NCBI RefSeq assembly: GCF_026650985.1
Contig: NZ_CP086239.1
Coordinates: 2,356,001-2,420,000 of the forward strand
Direction: 5' to 3'
DNA: 64,000 bases
DNA from: Clostridium estertheticum
GTDB taxonomy: Bacteria > Bacillota > Clostridia > Clostridiales > Clostridiaceae
Shown: positions 9,634 through 18,197 of the stretch, in pieces
How positions within the stretch are numbered: the first letter of the stretch is position 1
Layout: each line of letters starts with the position of its first letter
Notes under the pieces: model-generated
Databases searched by the model: none
The model's input: the letters and a program-made list of their open reading frames with translations, nothing else
Told to the model about the DNA's origin: nothing
Translations under genes and position numbers: made by a program

Positions 9634-11124
9634 TTAAATATTAAGAATCTTTTCAATTTGTTTTTGCATTTCATTTTTTTCACAAACAGTTTTATGAAGT
9701 ATAGGTCTTGTTTCTAAATCCTTTATACCCACTGGAATATCACCTTTTGTTAATTTACTAAGTTCTTTTATTAATTGGAAATCATTTAAACCAAAGTATT
9801 TTGCATCTATTGATTTCATAACATCAGGCGTAAATTTATATGGACTTGCTGTAGACACGATAACTGTCTTTGTAGTATCCTTCGTTTCTTCTAAATATTT
9901 TTTATAAACCGCATAAGAGACTGCAGTATGAGTATCAATTACATAATTAGTAGTTTTATAAACCTCAGTTATAGCTTTTGCTGTATCCTCTTCGCTTGCA
10001 TAACCTCCGAAGAAGTCCTTTAACTCTTCTTTCATATTATCATCAATCTCATATTTACCATCTTTTTTAAGCTTGTCCATAAGTTCTTTTATCTTTGATG
10101 TATTTTCCCCACTAATAGCATATAAAAGTCTTTCAAGGTTGCTTGAAATTAATATATCCATTGAAGGAGACATTGTAATTACAAAATCACGTACCCTATC
10201 GTATGTACCTGTATTTATAAAATCAAATAAAACTTTATTTTCATTTGAAGCACAAATTAGTTTTTTAATTGGAAGTCCCATTTTCTTTGCATAATATCCT
10301 GCTAATATGTTACCGAAATTTCCAGTAGGAACACAGAAATTTATCTCTTCCCCTGCTTTTATGTCCCCCTTGTTACAAAGCTGAGTATACGCATAAAAAT
10401 AATAGACAACCTGAGGGATTAACCTTCCTATATTTATTGAATTAGCTGATGAGAACATTTTATTATTATCATCTAATCTCTTAATAAGGCTATCATCTGT
10501 AAGCATCTGCTTAACGCCATTTTGAGCGTCATCAAAATTTCCCTCAATTCCTATGACAAAGGTATTATCCCCTGATTGCGTTAGCATCTGTCTCTTTTGA
10601 ATTTCGCTAACACCCTCTTGTGGGAAAAATACTATTATTTTTGTACCATCTACATTTGCAAAACCCTCAAGTGCTGCTTTACCTGTATCTCCAGATGTTG
10701 CAGTAAGAATAACCATTTCTTTATTTATGTTTAATTTTTTCACTGCGTTTTTTAATAAATAAGGTAATATTGATAAAGCCATATCCTTAAATGCTAAAGT
10801 TGGTCCATGATATAATTCTAAAAAATAATTTTCTCCATGTTTTACTAGTGGTGCAATAACTGGTGTATCAAATTTTTTATCATATGCCTTGTCTATAGAC
10901 TCTAATAAATCTTTTTCATCATAATCAGTTAAAAATTCCTTCATTATAGTAAATGCTAATTTTTTATAATCCATTCCTTTTAATTCTTCAAGGCTTGCAG
11001 TAAGTTTTGGTATTGATGTTGGTACAAAAAGACCACCATCTTCACTAAGACCTCTTGCAATAGCTTCTGCTGATTTCACTAGTTTTTCATTTCCACGTGT
11101 ACTCTTATAATATATTTGCTTCAT
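9634..11124 (-). CDS. thrC: Threonine synthase
   Basis: 496 residues. PLP enzyme converting O-phosphohomoserine to threonine. The PLP lysine is K113 in HGPTLAFKDMAL; the phosphate-binding region ILTATSGDTGKAALEG and the N-terminal YYKSTRG match the longer (E. coli or yeast type) ThrC. Length is normal. The ATG follows GGGAGGAATA. It is the middle gene of the operon, 62 bases after the apgM-like gene and 97 bases before hom. It needs phosphohomoserine, yet no classical GHMP-type thrB is seen in the window, which bears on the role of the neighbour. Confidence 0.95.
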   Translation of the reverse strand: MKQIYYKSTRGNEKLVKSAEAIARGLSEDGGLFVPTSIPKLTASLEELKGMDYKKLAFTIMKEFLTDYDEKDLLESIDKAYDKKFDTPVIAPLVKHGENYFLELYHGPTLAFKDMALSILPYLLKNAVKKLNINKEMVILTATSGDTGKAALEGFANVDGTKIIVFFPQEGVSEIQKRQMLTQSGDNTFVIGIEGNFDDAQNGVKQMLTDDSLIKRLDDNNKMFSSANSINIGRLIPQVVYYFYAYTQLCNKGDIKAGEEINFCVPTGNFGNILAGYYAKKMGLPIKKLICASNENKVLFDFINTGTYDRVRDFVITMSPSMDILISSNLERLLYAISGENTSKIKELMDKLKKDGKYEIDDNMKEELKDFFGGYASEEDTAKAITEVYKTTNYVIDTHTAVSYAVYKKYLEETKDTTKTVIVSTASPYKFTPDVMKSIDAKYFGLNDFQLIKELSKLTKGDIPVGIKDLETRPILHKTVCEKNEMQKQIEKILNI

Positions 11125-11186
11125 AATATTATTCCTCCCACTTCATCTTTTATAGATTACATTTATAACTTTTATATTAGTTGCTC

Positions 11187-12404
11187 TTATTTTTCGCCTT
11201 TTATAAAATAGTCCATTAACTTATATCCTTCTGGAAAATACAAACCTGTCTCTTTCGCCGTAAATTCATTATAAGTGTCATTCCCATTTTCTTTTTCATC
11301 ATTGCTCTGGTATATTAAAAATGGTACAGGATCACTTGTATGTGTCCTAAGAGATAGAGGCGTTGGATGATCTGGAAGTATTATCATTTTATAATCTTCA
11401 CCTAATTTCTCCATCTCATCTTTAATAACCTGTACTATCTGGTTATCTATAAACTCTATAGCTTTATATTTATTTTCTATTTCACATCTATGTCCACATT
11501 CATCAGGAGCCTCAATATGAACATAAACAAAATCATTGCCCTTTTTCAATTCTTCAAGAGCTGCTTTTGCTTTACCTTTAAAGTTAGTATGAATATTTCC
11601 AGTGGCACCTTCTACCTCAATAATATCCATTCCTGCACACATTCCAATTCCTTTTACTAAATCAACTGCAGAAATTACTGAACCTTTTAAATTATATTTT
11701 TTATAAAAACTAGATAAGAGTGGTTTTTTTCCTTCTCCCCAAATCCATATTGAGTTGGCTGGTTTAAGTCCTCTTGCGACCCTCTCTTTATTTATATCGT
11801 GATTCAATAAAAATTTATTACTTTTCTTTGTCATTGAATCGAATATCTCGCTACCTATCCCATTCGGCATATAGTCTTTTACCTTTTGACCTAGTATATC
11901 GTGAGGTGGTGTAAGTGTCCATGAGTAAGGACCCTTGTCCCATATTATTAAATGCCTATAACTAATCCCTGGATAAAACTTAATAGACTCAGTCTCTAAA
12001 TACTCACTTAAATCTTTTATTAATACCCTTGCCTCCTCAGTTGTAATCTCATCCGAACTATGATCAAGCATGATCTTTTCCTCATATGGCTCGCCTTCCG
12101 ATACTGTTACCAAATTACATCTAAATGTAACATCTGTATCTAACATTGGCACCCCCATACTTGCTGCCTCAAAAGGTGAACGACCACTATAATACACAGC
12201 TGTATCATATCCAAAAACAGTCATATTTGCTGTATCGCTTCCTGCTGGCATACCACTTGGTACAGTTTTAACTAAGCCTTGCAAACCATGCTTTGCCATA
12301 TAGTCCATAGCAGGCGTCTTTGCATATTGAAGAGGTGTTTTATTATCTAGTTCCTTAACTGGATAATCTGCCATTCCATCACCGAGTACTACGATATACT
12401 TCAT
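11187..12404 (-). CDS. apgM: ApgM-family protein, candidate homoserine kinase analogue
   Basis: 405 residues, alkaline-phosphatase superfamily, archaeal-type cofactor-independent phosphoglycerate mutase family. Metal-site motifs are GDGMADYP (D9), the phospho-acceptor serine in PAGSDTANM (S56), HIEAPDECGHRCE, and the C-terminal PDHPTPLSLRTHTSDPVPF. By name it would interconvert 2- and 3-phosphoglycerate. However, it is the first gene of an operon with thrC and hom and follows a SAM-I riboswitch. Comparative genomics has proposed such proteins as functional replacements of homoserine kinase in bacteria lacking thrB. The family is certain; the substrate is inferred from context. Confidence 0.85.
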   Translation of the reverse strand: MKYIVVLGDGMADYPVKELDNKTPLQYAKTPAMDYMAKHGLQGLVKTVPSGMPAGSDTANMTVFGYDTAVYYSGRSPFEAASMGVPMLDTDVTFRCNLVTVSEGEPYEEKIMLDHSSDEITTEEARVLIKDLSEYLETESIKFYPGISYRHLIIWDKGPYSWTLTPPHDILGQKVKDYMPNGIGSEIFDSMTKKSNKFLLNHDINKERVARGLKPANSIWIWGEGKKPLLSSFYKKYNLKGSVISAVDLVKGIGMCAGMDIIEVEGATGNIHTNFKGKAKAALEELKKGNDFVYVHIEAPDECGHRCEIENKYKAIEFIDNQIVQVIKDEMEKLGEDYKMIILPDHPTPLSLRTHTSDPVPFLIYQSNDEKENGNDTYNEFTAKETGLYFPEGYKLMDYFIKGEK

Positions 12405-12487
12405 ATTAACACTCCTTTATTGTTTATTGTATAAATCTTTTTAATTATTCAAATTTTCTAATAATTTTTTTTATTTTTGATCCTATT

Positions 12488-12520
12488 AAAAAAACTGCCT
12501 TCAAGTAAGAAAGCAGTTTT
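12488..12520 (-). terminator. Riboswitch-controlled terminator of the apgM-thrC-hom leader
   Basis: On minus, AAAACTGC and GGCAGTTTT form the stem, followed by seven T. The 5' arm with its flank (AAAACTGCTTTCTT) is also complementary, 13 of 14 bases, to the 3' strand of riboswitch helix P1 (AAGAAATCAGTTTT). That gives the competing antiterminator. SAM binding should favour termination. Confidence 0.85.
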
Positions 12521-12544
12521 CTGTATTACTACAAGTAAAAAACT

Positions 12545-12658
12545 GATTTCTTATTATTCAGAACTATGTTCTGCAGGAATTGACACCGTTACATCAAAAA
12601 AATGTCGGTTGTCGGGTTTCATAGGGCCAGTCCCTCCACCTCTCTAAATAAGAAATTT
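12545..12658 (-). promoter_or_regulatory. SAM-I (S-box) riboswitch
   Basis: Read on minus: AGAGGTGGAGGGACTGG, CCCTATGAAACCCGACAACC, then CGGTGTCAATTCCTGCAG, the conserved S-box core in order. Helix P1 is TTTCTTATT with AATAAGAAA. It controls the apgM-thrC-hom operon through the terminator that follows. S-boxes bind S-adenosylmethionine and switch expression off. Confidence 0.95.
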
Positions 12659-12675
12659 ATTAAATTATTTTTTTT

Positions 12676-12704
12676 ATTGTAACTCATACAGATATAAATG
12701 TCAA
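12676..12704 (-). promoter_or_regulatory. SigA-type promoter of the SAM riboswitch operon
   Basis: On minus: TTGACA (12699-12704), 17-base spacer, TACAAT (12676-12681), placed about 20 bases before the riboswitch begins. Confidence 0.75.
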
Positions 12705-12800
12705 TGCAGACCTAGGCCTATTTAATGTAATTAATAAATATAATATTTGCAATTATTGTATTTATACCTTATTCTAGTATAAAACTAAGTGGAGGCTACT

Positions 12801-13463
12801 ATGGAAATCGATAAAAATGAAGTTTTAAGATATTTGGGATATAAAAACCAAAAAATAGATAAAAACATGACAAATTTGATTGATGAATGCATTCAAGAAA
12901 TAATTGATATAAGCAAAGCTAGTTCAGTATATGAAATTTTTGATATTGAAAGAAAAAATGGTTTTCTTTTTCTATTAGGTAGCACTTTAGTTTTAAAAGA
13001 TAAGGATATAAAAGATCTTCTAATAAACTCTGACAAGTGCGTCGTTATGGCTGCGACTCTCGGAACGGCTGTGGATAGCCGACTAGCCTACTACTCAAGA
13101 TTTGATATAACAAAAGGTGTAATTATGGATGCCTGCGCAAGCACAGCAATAGAGTATGTTTGTGATGAGCTCCAAGATGAAATCATGAAAAACGCATTAA
13201 AAGATAATCTATATATTACAACTAGATATAGTCCAGGTTATGGAGACTTCGCTATTGATAATGGAGCAGAAATACTAAATGTATTGAATGCATATAAAAA
13301 GATAGGACTATCTATTACTGAAAATAGTATAATGCTTCCAAGGAAATCTGTAACCGCACTTATAGGCCTTAGTAGGACTAAAAATTTAAAAAAGCATACT
13401 GGATGCGCAAGTTGTAAAAATGTAGGTTGTGAATTCAGAAAGGATGGTGGATGTTGTGAATAA
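12801..13463 (+). CDS. Methionine synthase reactivation subunit (split MetH activation domain)
   Basis: 220 residues. The ATG at 12801 is chosen for GTGGAGG five bases upstream. It resembles the C-terminal, SAM-dependent activation domain of cobalamin methionine synthase: a central region with ATLGTAVDSRLAYYSR, MDACASTAIEYVCDE, and TTRYSPGYGDFAI (SAM-site RxSPGYG motif). A C-terminal cysteine cluster (GCASCKNVGC, then GGCCE) follows, as in the stand-alone clostridial subunits. It would reductively methylate inactive cob(II)alamin on MetH. It overlaps the metH start by 8 bases, so translation is coupled. It is transcribed divergently from the SAM-riboswitch operon. Confidence 0.88.
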   Translation: MEIDKNEVLRYLGYKNQKIDKNMTNLIDECIQEIIDISKASSVYEIFDIERKNGFLFLLGSTLVLKDKDIKDLLINSDKCVVMAATLGTAVDSRLAYYSRFDITKGVIMDACASTAIEYVCDELQDEIMKNALKDNLYITTRYSPGYGDFAIDNGAEILNVLNAYKKIGLSITENSIMLPRKSVTALIGLSRTKNLKKHTGCASCKNVGCEFRKDGGCCE

Positions 13464-15825
13464 AAAAATAAATTTTAATGATTTTTTATTATTTGATGGT
13501 GCTATGGGAACAATGCTCCAAAAATATGGAATTAAAAGAGGTGAATTACCTGAGAGTTATAACATATTGCACCCAGAAATCATAGAAAAAATACATTTAG
13601 AATACCTAAGTGTAGGTAGTGATGTCATAACCACCAATACCTTTGGTGCAAATAGATATAAACTTAAAAATACATTATACAGTGTGGAAGATATTGTTGG
13701 AAGTGCTGTAAGGATAGCAAGAAGTGCTGCTAAAGATAAACTTGTTGCACTTGATATTGGGCCCATAGGTCAATTGATGGAGCCACTTGGAACATTATCA
13801 TTTAATGATGCCTATGACACTTTTGCAGAGCAAATAATAATTGGTGCAAGGGAAGGCGCAGATATAATAATCATTGAGACAATGTCAGATATTTATGAGG
13901 CCAAAGCTGCTATTCTTGCAGCAAAGGAAAATAGTAATCTGCCAGTTATATGTACAATGTCTTATCAGGATAATGGAAGAACATTAACTGGTACGGACCC
14001 AATAACTATGGTTAATGTAATTCAAAGCCTTGGAGTAGATGCACTTGGCGTAAATTGTTCTCTCGGCCCAAATGAAATGCTTCCAATAATTACAGAAATA
14101 CTTAAGTACTCAAGTATCCCAGTTATAGTTCAACCTAATGCTGGTCTTCCTAAACTTAAAGACGGAGAAGCATTTTATGATGTTAATGCACATGAATTTG
14201 CACAATACGCAAAAATCATGGCAGAGATGGGTGTTACAATATTCGGTGGTTGCTGTGGAACTACAAATCAGCACATAAAAGATATATCTGATATGTTAAA
14301 AGATTTGAAACCTATAAAACGTGATGTTAAAAAATTTACAGCTGTTAGTTCACCGTCCCTAACCGTAGTACTTGGAGAAGATATAAGAGTTATTGGTGAG
14401 CGAATAAATCCTACAGGCAAAAAAAAGCTTAAAGAATCATTAAAAAATAATAATTTGGACTATATACTTAAAGAAGGCATAAATCAACGAGATGCAGGAG
14501 CAGATATACTAGATGTTAATGTGGGTCTTCCTGAAATTGACGAACTTGCTGTTATGGTTGAAGTCATTAAAGAACTACAAAGTGTTGTTAATCTTCCACT
14601 TCAAATTGATAGTGTTAGGCCTGATGTAATTGAAGCAGCGGTTCGAATTTATAATGGCAAACCTCTAATAAATTCTGTTAATGGTAAAGATGAAATAATG
14701 GAATCAGTATTTCCTATAGTTAAAAAATATGGTGCATGTGTAATTGGACTCACCATTGATGAGAATGGTATTCCATCAACTGCTGAAGGTAGACTTAAAG
14801 TAGCTCAAAAAATTGTTAAAAGAGCAGCAGAATACGGAATAGATAAATCAGATATTATAATAGATTGTCTTGTTTTAACTGCCTCTGCTCAACAAAGCGA
14901 GGTTAAAGAAACTATTAGAGCCGTGCAGCTTGTCAAAAGCACACTAGGGGTTAAAACTACTCTTGGGGTAAGTAATGTATCCTTTGGTTTGCCTCAAAGG
15001 GGAATACTAAATAGAACCTTCCTGGCTGCTGCATTAACAGCTGGACTTGATGCACCAATACTCAATCCTCTATCTGAGGATATGATGTCCACAATTAATG
15101 CCTTTAACGTTTTATGGAATAACGATATTGCGTCAAAAAAATATATAGATATTTACTCAACCTTTGAGGGAAAACAGACAAGTAAAGTAATTACTACAAA
15201 TAAAGATTTAAAGAGCATTATTATTGATGGTATGAAGGAAGAAGCTTCAAAAATAACAAAAGAACTTTTAAAAACTATGACTGAAATGGAAGTTGTAAAT
15301 AACTATTTAATCCCTTCTCTTGATATTGTAGGTCAAAAATATGAAAGTGGAGAAATATTTCTTCCTCAATTGTTACAATCTGCAGAGACAGTAAAAAAAT
15401 CTTTCCAGATAATTAAAGAAAGAATGATGGCAAGTACAGAGAAAAAAATTAGTAAAGGTACCATTGTTCTTGCAACTGTCCGTGGAGATATTCACGATAT
15501 TGGTAAAAATATAGTTAAAATTCTACTCGAAAATTATGGATTTGATGTAATAGATCTTGGAAAAGATGTACATGAGGATGTAGTTGTTGAGGCAGTACGT
15601 AGTGGTAATATTAAATTAGTTGGTTTAAGTGCACTTATGACCACCACTGTTAGAAGCATGGGTGAAACAATAAAGGCTCTTCGTGACAATAACCTTGATT
15701 GCACTGTTCTTGTTGGAGGCGCAGTTTTAAATGAAGAGTATGCAAAAATGATAGGCGCAGATTATTATGCAAAAGACGCGACACAAACTGTTAAATTTGC
15801 AAGAAGATTATTCAAATGTGAATAA
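13456..15825 (+). CDS. metH: Cobalamin-dependent methionine synthase without activation domain
   Basis: 789 residues from the GTG at 13456, preceded by GGTGG five bases upstream; an ATG at 13444 sits too close to its ribosome site. Order of domains: homocysteine-binding barrel (about 1-290; FDGAMGTMLQ, zinc cysteines in GVNCS and GGCCGTT), pterin-binding barrel (about 315-570; GERINPTGKKKLKE, DILDVNVGLPE), cobalamin cap, and B12 domain with DIHDIGKN (axial H680). It methylates homocysteine from methyltetrahydrofolate. The fourth, activation domain is missing here and is supplied by the preceding gene. A strong terminator follows. Confidence 0.95.
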   Translation: MNKKINFNDFLLFDGAMGTMLQKYGIKRGELPESYNILHPEIIEKIHLEYLSVGSDVITTNTFGANRYKLKNTLYSVEDIVGSAVRIARSAAKDKLVALDIGPIGQLMEPLGTLSFNDAYDTFAEQIIIGAREGADIIIIETMSDIYEAKAAILAAKENSNLPVICTMSYQDNGRTLTGTDPITMVNVIQSLGVDALGVNCSLGPNEMLPIITEILKYSSIPVIVQPNAGLPKLKDGEAFYDVNAHEFAQYAKIMAEMGVTIFGGCCGTTNQHIKDISDMLKDLKPIKRDVKKFTAVSSPSLTVVLGEDIRVIGERINPTGKKKLKESLKNNNLDYILKEGINQRDAGADILDVNVGLPEIDELAVMVEVIKELQSVVNLPLQIDSVRPDVIEAAVRIYNGKPLINSVNGKDEIMESVFPIVKKYGACVIGLTIDENGIPSTAEGRLKVAQKIVKRAAEYGIDKSDIIIDCLVLTASAQQSEVKETIRAVQLVKSTLGVKTTLGVSNVSFGLPQRGILNRTFLAAALTAGLDAPILNPLSEDMMSTINAFNVLWNNDIASKKYIDIYSTFEGKQTSKVITTNKDLKSIIIDGMKEEASKITKELLKTMTEMEVVNNYLIPSLDIVGQKYESGEIFLPQLLQSAETVKKSFQIIKERMMASTEKKISKGTIVLATVRGDIHDIGKNIVKILLENYGFDVIDLGKDVHEDVVVEAVRSGNIKLVGLSALMTTTVRSMGETIKALRDNNLDCTVLVGGAVLNEEYAKMIGADYYAKDATQTVKFARRLFKCE

Positions 15826-15862
15826 TAGTGCACCTCATATGACCTCTCTCTCCAGCGTAACT

Positions 15863-15907
15863 AGAAATAAGCAGAAGGTTTAACTACCTTCTGCTTATTT
15901 CTATTTT
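15863..15907. terminator. Terminator after metH
   Basis: AGAAATAAGCAGAAGGT and ACCTTCTGCTTATTTCT form a perfect 17-bp stem, then ATTTT. It may also serve the convergent membrane gene. Confidence 0.85.
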
Positions 15908-15945
15908 ACAATTTTTAAAAATTTTCAACTTCCCTTAATTCAGCT

Positions 15946-16425
15946 TTAAAGAACGTACTTTTGTGCTGTTTCATTTACTTTTGCTTTTAATTCTTCTTTT
16001 ATGGTAAATTCAAAACTGTAATTAGTTTTGAAAAATGTACTGACTTCAAATTTAATAGTAGTTGGTAATATCCAACTATAACTTTGAACTTTAGACCATT
16101 TATAAAAGTTTCCAGAGCCATATATCCCATTTTCTCTTATCTCTGAACTATGTGAACCCCTTATTATATTATAAATTGAGATTTCAATCCAAAATATGTC
16201 CATTAAAATATTATTATAAGTGTTATCCATATAATGAAGATACCCTAATATACACCATATGATAATCATCAAAGCCCAAAAGATAGTCCCAATGTTGGTC
16301 CAAAGTCTATTTTTGCTTGTGTTTATAATAAATTTTCCATGTTGGCTTACTGTATATAATTTTCTGGACATCATTAAAAAAGCAATAATATCCATAATAA
16401 GAATTATTTTAGTTCTAGTATCCAT
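15946..16425 (-). CDS. Small membrane protein, DUF5673-like
   Basis: 159 residues. Hydrophobic segments lie near 5-22, 45-65 and 72-90. The C-terminal third is soluble and has IRENGIYGSGNFYKWSKVQS, a pattern known from membrane proteins with the DUF5673 domain, followed by beta strands and a short amphipathic end. CGGAGGGG lies before the ATG. No function is assigned to the family. It stands alone, between metH (convergent) and ManO. Confidence 0.65.
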   Translation of the reverse strand: MDTRTKIILIMDIIAFLMMSRKLYTVSQHGKFIINTSKNRLWTNIGTIFWALMIIIWCILGYLHYMDNTYNNILMDIFWIEISIYNIIRGSHSSEIRENGIYGSGNFYKWSKVQSYSWILPTTIKFEVSTFFKTNYSFEFTIKEELKAKVNETAQKYVL

Positions 16426-16602
16426 TAATATCCCCTCCGAAAAATCTATTTTTTATCGATAATACCATTTAAATTATAACATGTTTTCTATATTTTTGAA
16501 ATACAATTTATTACTGTAGTATATCTATTAGCATATCAAATAGTACATAATAAATATGCTTCCATAGTCTTATGGAGATGGAGATAAATATAGAATTATC
16601 AA

Positions 16603-16642
16603 TAAAAAATAACATGCTAATTATAATATTAATTAACATGTT
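16603..16642 (-). terminator. AT-rich terminator after manO
   Basis: On minus, AACATG...CATGTT closes an AT-rich stem followed by TATTTTTTATT, 75 bases after the manO stop. The rest of 16426-16716 shows no gene; a small hairpin (TCCATA/TATGGA) lies at 16561-16575. Confidence 0.5.
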
Positions 16643-16716
16643 AAGTAGTATGCTATTTTATCAAAATCACCTCAAAAATGAACCCGTTGCTTATAGAATC
16701 AGGAGACTTTAGTTAA

Positions 16717-17091
16717 TCAACTCTTCTTAAATCTCGATAACACAGCTCGCTTTACAACATCAAAAAAGCTTAACGAATTAACCATATTATTTGGATCAAC
16801 ATATTTTCGAATAGTACGAAGCACTTTTTTTGGATCTTTAGAAGAAAAAATATAGTTAACATTTTTCTTCGTTTTAATCGCATATCGTGGAATCCACTTT
16901 CCTTTTAGCATTACGGACGCAATGACCTTGTCAACATCTTCCCAAGGAATTTGAACATTTTTGCGAGAGTCACGAGAACAATAAAACTCAAAACCTTTGT
17001 CGCCGATCATAATTTTTCCATAATCTGTAGAGCCTGTAAGCCATGTTGCATCAATTACTAAATCCACCTTTGTATTGAGTGATTGAACCAT
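16717..17091 (-). CDS. manO: ManO-family protein (DUF956)
   Basis: 124 residues. The ATG at 17091 is chosen for AAGAGGTAG upstream; an in-frame start 10 codons earlier lacks a site. The sequence (NTKVDLVIDATWLTGS, KGFEFYCSRDSRKNVQIPW, RYAIKTKKNVNYIFSSK) matches DUF956 proteins, found next to mannose-family PTS operons in Firmicutes. It is proposed to modulate that operon; the mechanism is unknown. It follows IID, with a hairpin between them, so it may be expressed at a lower level or separately. Confidence 0.82.
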   Translation of the reverse strand: MVQSLNTKVDLVIDATWLTGSTDYGKIMIGDKGFEFYCSRDSRKNVQIPWEDVDKVIASVMLKGKWIPRYAIKTKKNVNYIFSSKDPKKVLRTIRKYVDPNNMVNSLSFFDVVKRAVLSRFKKS

Positions 17092-17226
17092 ACTATCTAC
17101 CTCTTTTCTATTTATACACACATTTGTTTCTATTAATTAATAAATCATTGTTGATTATAATATACATTCTTAATATGAAATAATCAAGTGCCTCAAGGCA
17201 TAACCGTCAAAAACAGTTTTAGTAAT

Positions 17227-17254
17227 AAAAAAACCCAGGCCAGAAGCCCAGGTT
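17227..17254 (-). terminator. Terminator or attenuator between manZ and manO
   Basis: On minus, AACCTGGGC and GGCCTGGGTT form a G-U containing stem followed by seven T. It lies 13 bases after the manZ stop and would limit read-through into manO. Confidence 0.7.
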
Positions 17255-17266
17255 GATTAAAAAATA

Positions 17267-18178
17267 TTACATTAAACCGATTAAGTGGAAAACAATACCC
17301 ACTGCGAACAGCCCAAAAATAATTGTAATTGGAGATACTTTCTTCTTAAGCAACCACATGCAAAGTAATGTCAATCCTAATCCTGCAATTCCAGGAATCA
17401 AAGAATCTAAGTTATTTTGTAATGTAGTAACCTTATCAGGCGTTAATGACAAGCCGCTTTTTTGTTGTAGTAGCACTTGTTTAATACCTTCTGCTCCAGC
17501 AGGGATTTTGCTCCAATCAATGAAGGCACCGGAAGCTAACTTAACGGTTGATACCACTGGTGCAAATGAAACGGATACCCATCTGTTAACTAATGATCCC
17601 AAAATGAACATACCAAGGATGGATGCTCCTTTTGTAACATCTTGTAGTAAATTACCTGATACATCCTCGGTAATACGAGAGCCTGCTTTGTAACCAAACT
17701 CTTGTGTATACCATGTAAATCCCATACGGATAGCATTCCAAGCGAGGAAAAAGATAATTGGTCCAAGTATGTTACCAGCCATAGCAAGAGAAGCAGCTAA
17801 TGCCCCTAAAATTGGCCTAACAGTAAACCAGAAAACTGGATCTCCGATACCAGCTAAAGGACCCATCATACCAACTTTAACACCTTGAATAGTTATGTCA
17901 TCGATTGGTAAACCATTTGCACGGTCTTCCTCTAATGCTAATGTTACACCAATGACTGGTGAAGCTACATATGGGTGAGTGTTAAAGAACTCCAAGTGAC
18001 GTTTAAGTGCAGCTGCACGATCTTCTTTAGTCTTATATAATTTTTTGATTGCGGGTATTAATGCATATGCCCAGCCACCGTTTTGCATTCTTTCGTAGTT
18101 CCATGAACCTTGAAGGAAAGTTGAACGCCACCAAACAGAAATACGATCTTTTTTTGTTAATTTTAATTTATTTGCCAT
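17267..18178 (-). CDS. manZ: Mannose-family PTS permease component IID
   Basis: 303 residues. Characteristic EIID features: SVWWRSTFLQGSWNYERMQN and GGWAYALIPAIKKLY at the N-terminus, GVTLALEEDRANG, VGMMGPLAGIGDPVFW, and C-terminal hydrophobic segments ending FHLIGLM. With IIC it forms the membrane channel for mannose-type sugars. GGGGGAGAAC precedes the ATG. It is the fourth gene of the PTS operon, 19 bases after manY. Substrate range in this family includes mannose, glucose, fructose and amino sugars and cannot be told from sequence. Confidence 0.93.
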   Translation of the reverse strand: MANKLKLTKKDRISVWWRSTFLQGSWNYERMQNGGWAYALIPAIKKLYKTKEDRAAALKRHLEFFNTHPYVASPVIGVTLALEEDRANGLPIDDITIQGVKVGMMGPLAGIGDPVFWFTVRPILGALAASLAMAGNILGPIIFFLAWNAIRMGFTWYTQEFGYKAGSRITEDVSGNLLQDVTKGASILGMFILGSLVNRWVSVSFAPVVSTVKLASGAFIDWSKIPAGAEGIKQVLLQQKSGLSLTPDKVTTLQNNLDSLIPGIAGLGLTLLCMWLLKKKVSPITIIFGLFAVGIVFHLIGLM

Positions 18179-18197
18179 TTTCGTGTTCTCCCCCTTC

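Noticed and set aside
17253-17693. Long open frame antisense to manZ, and similar antisense frames in levR, clpB and yesN
   Set aside because: No ribosome sites or recognisable domains; they are by-products of codon bias in well-identified genes on the other strand.
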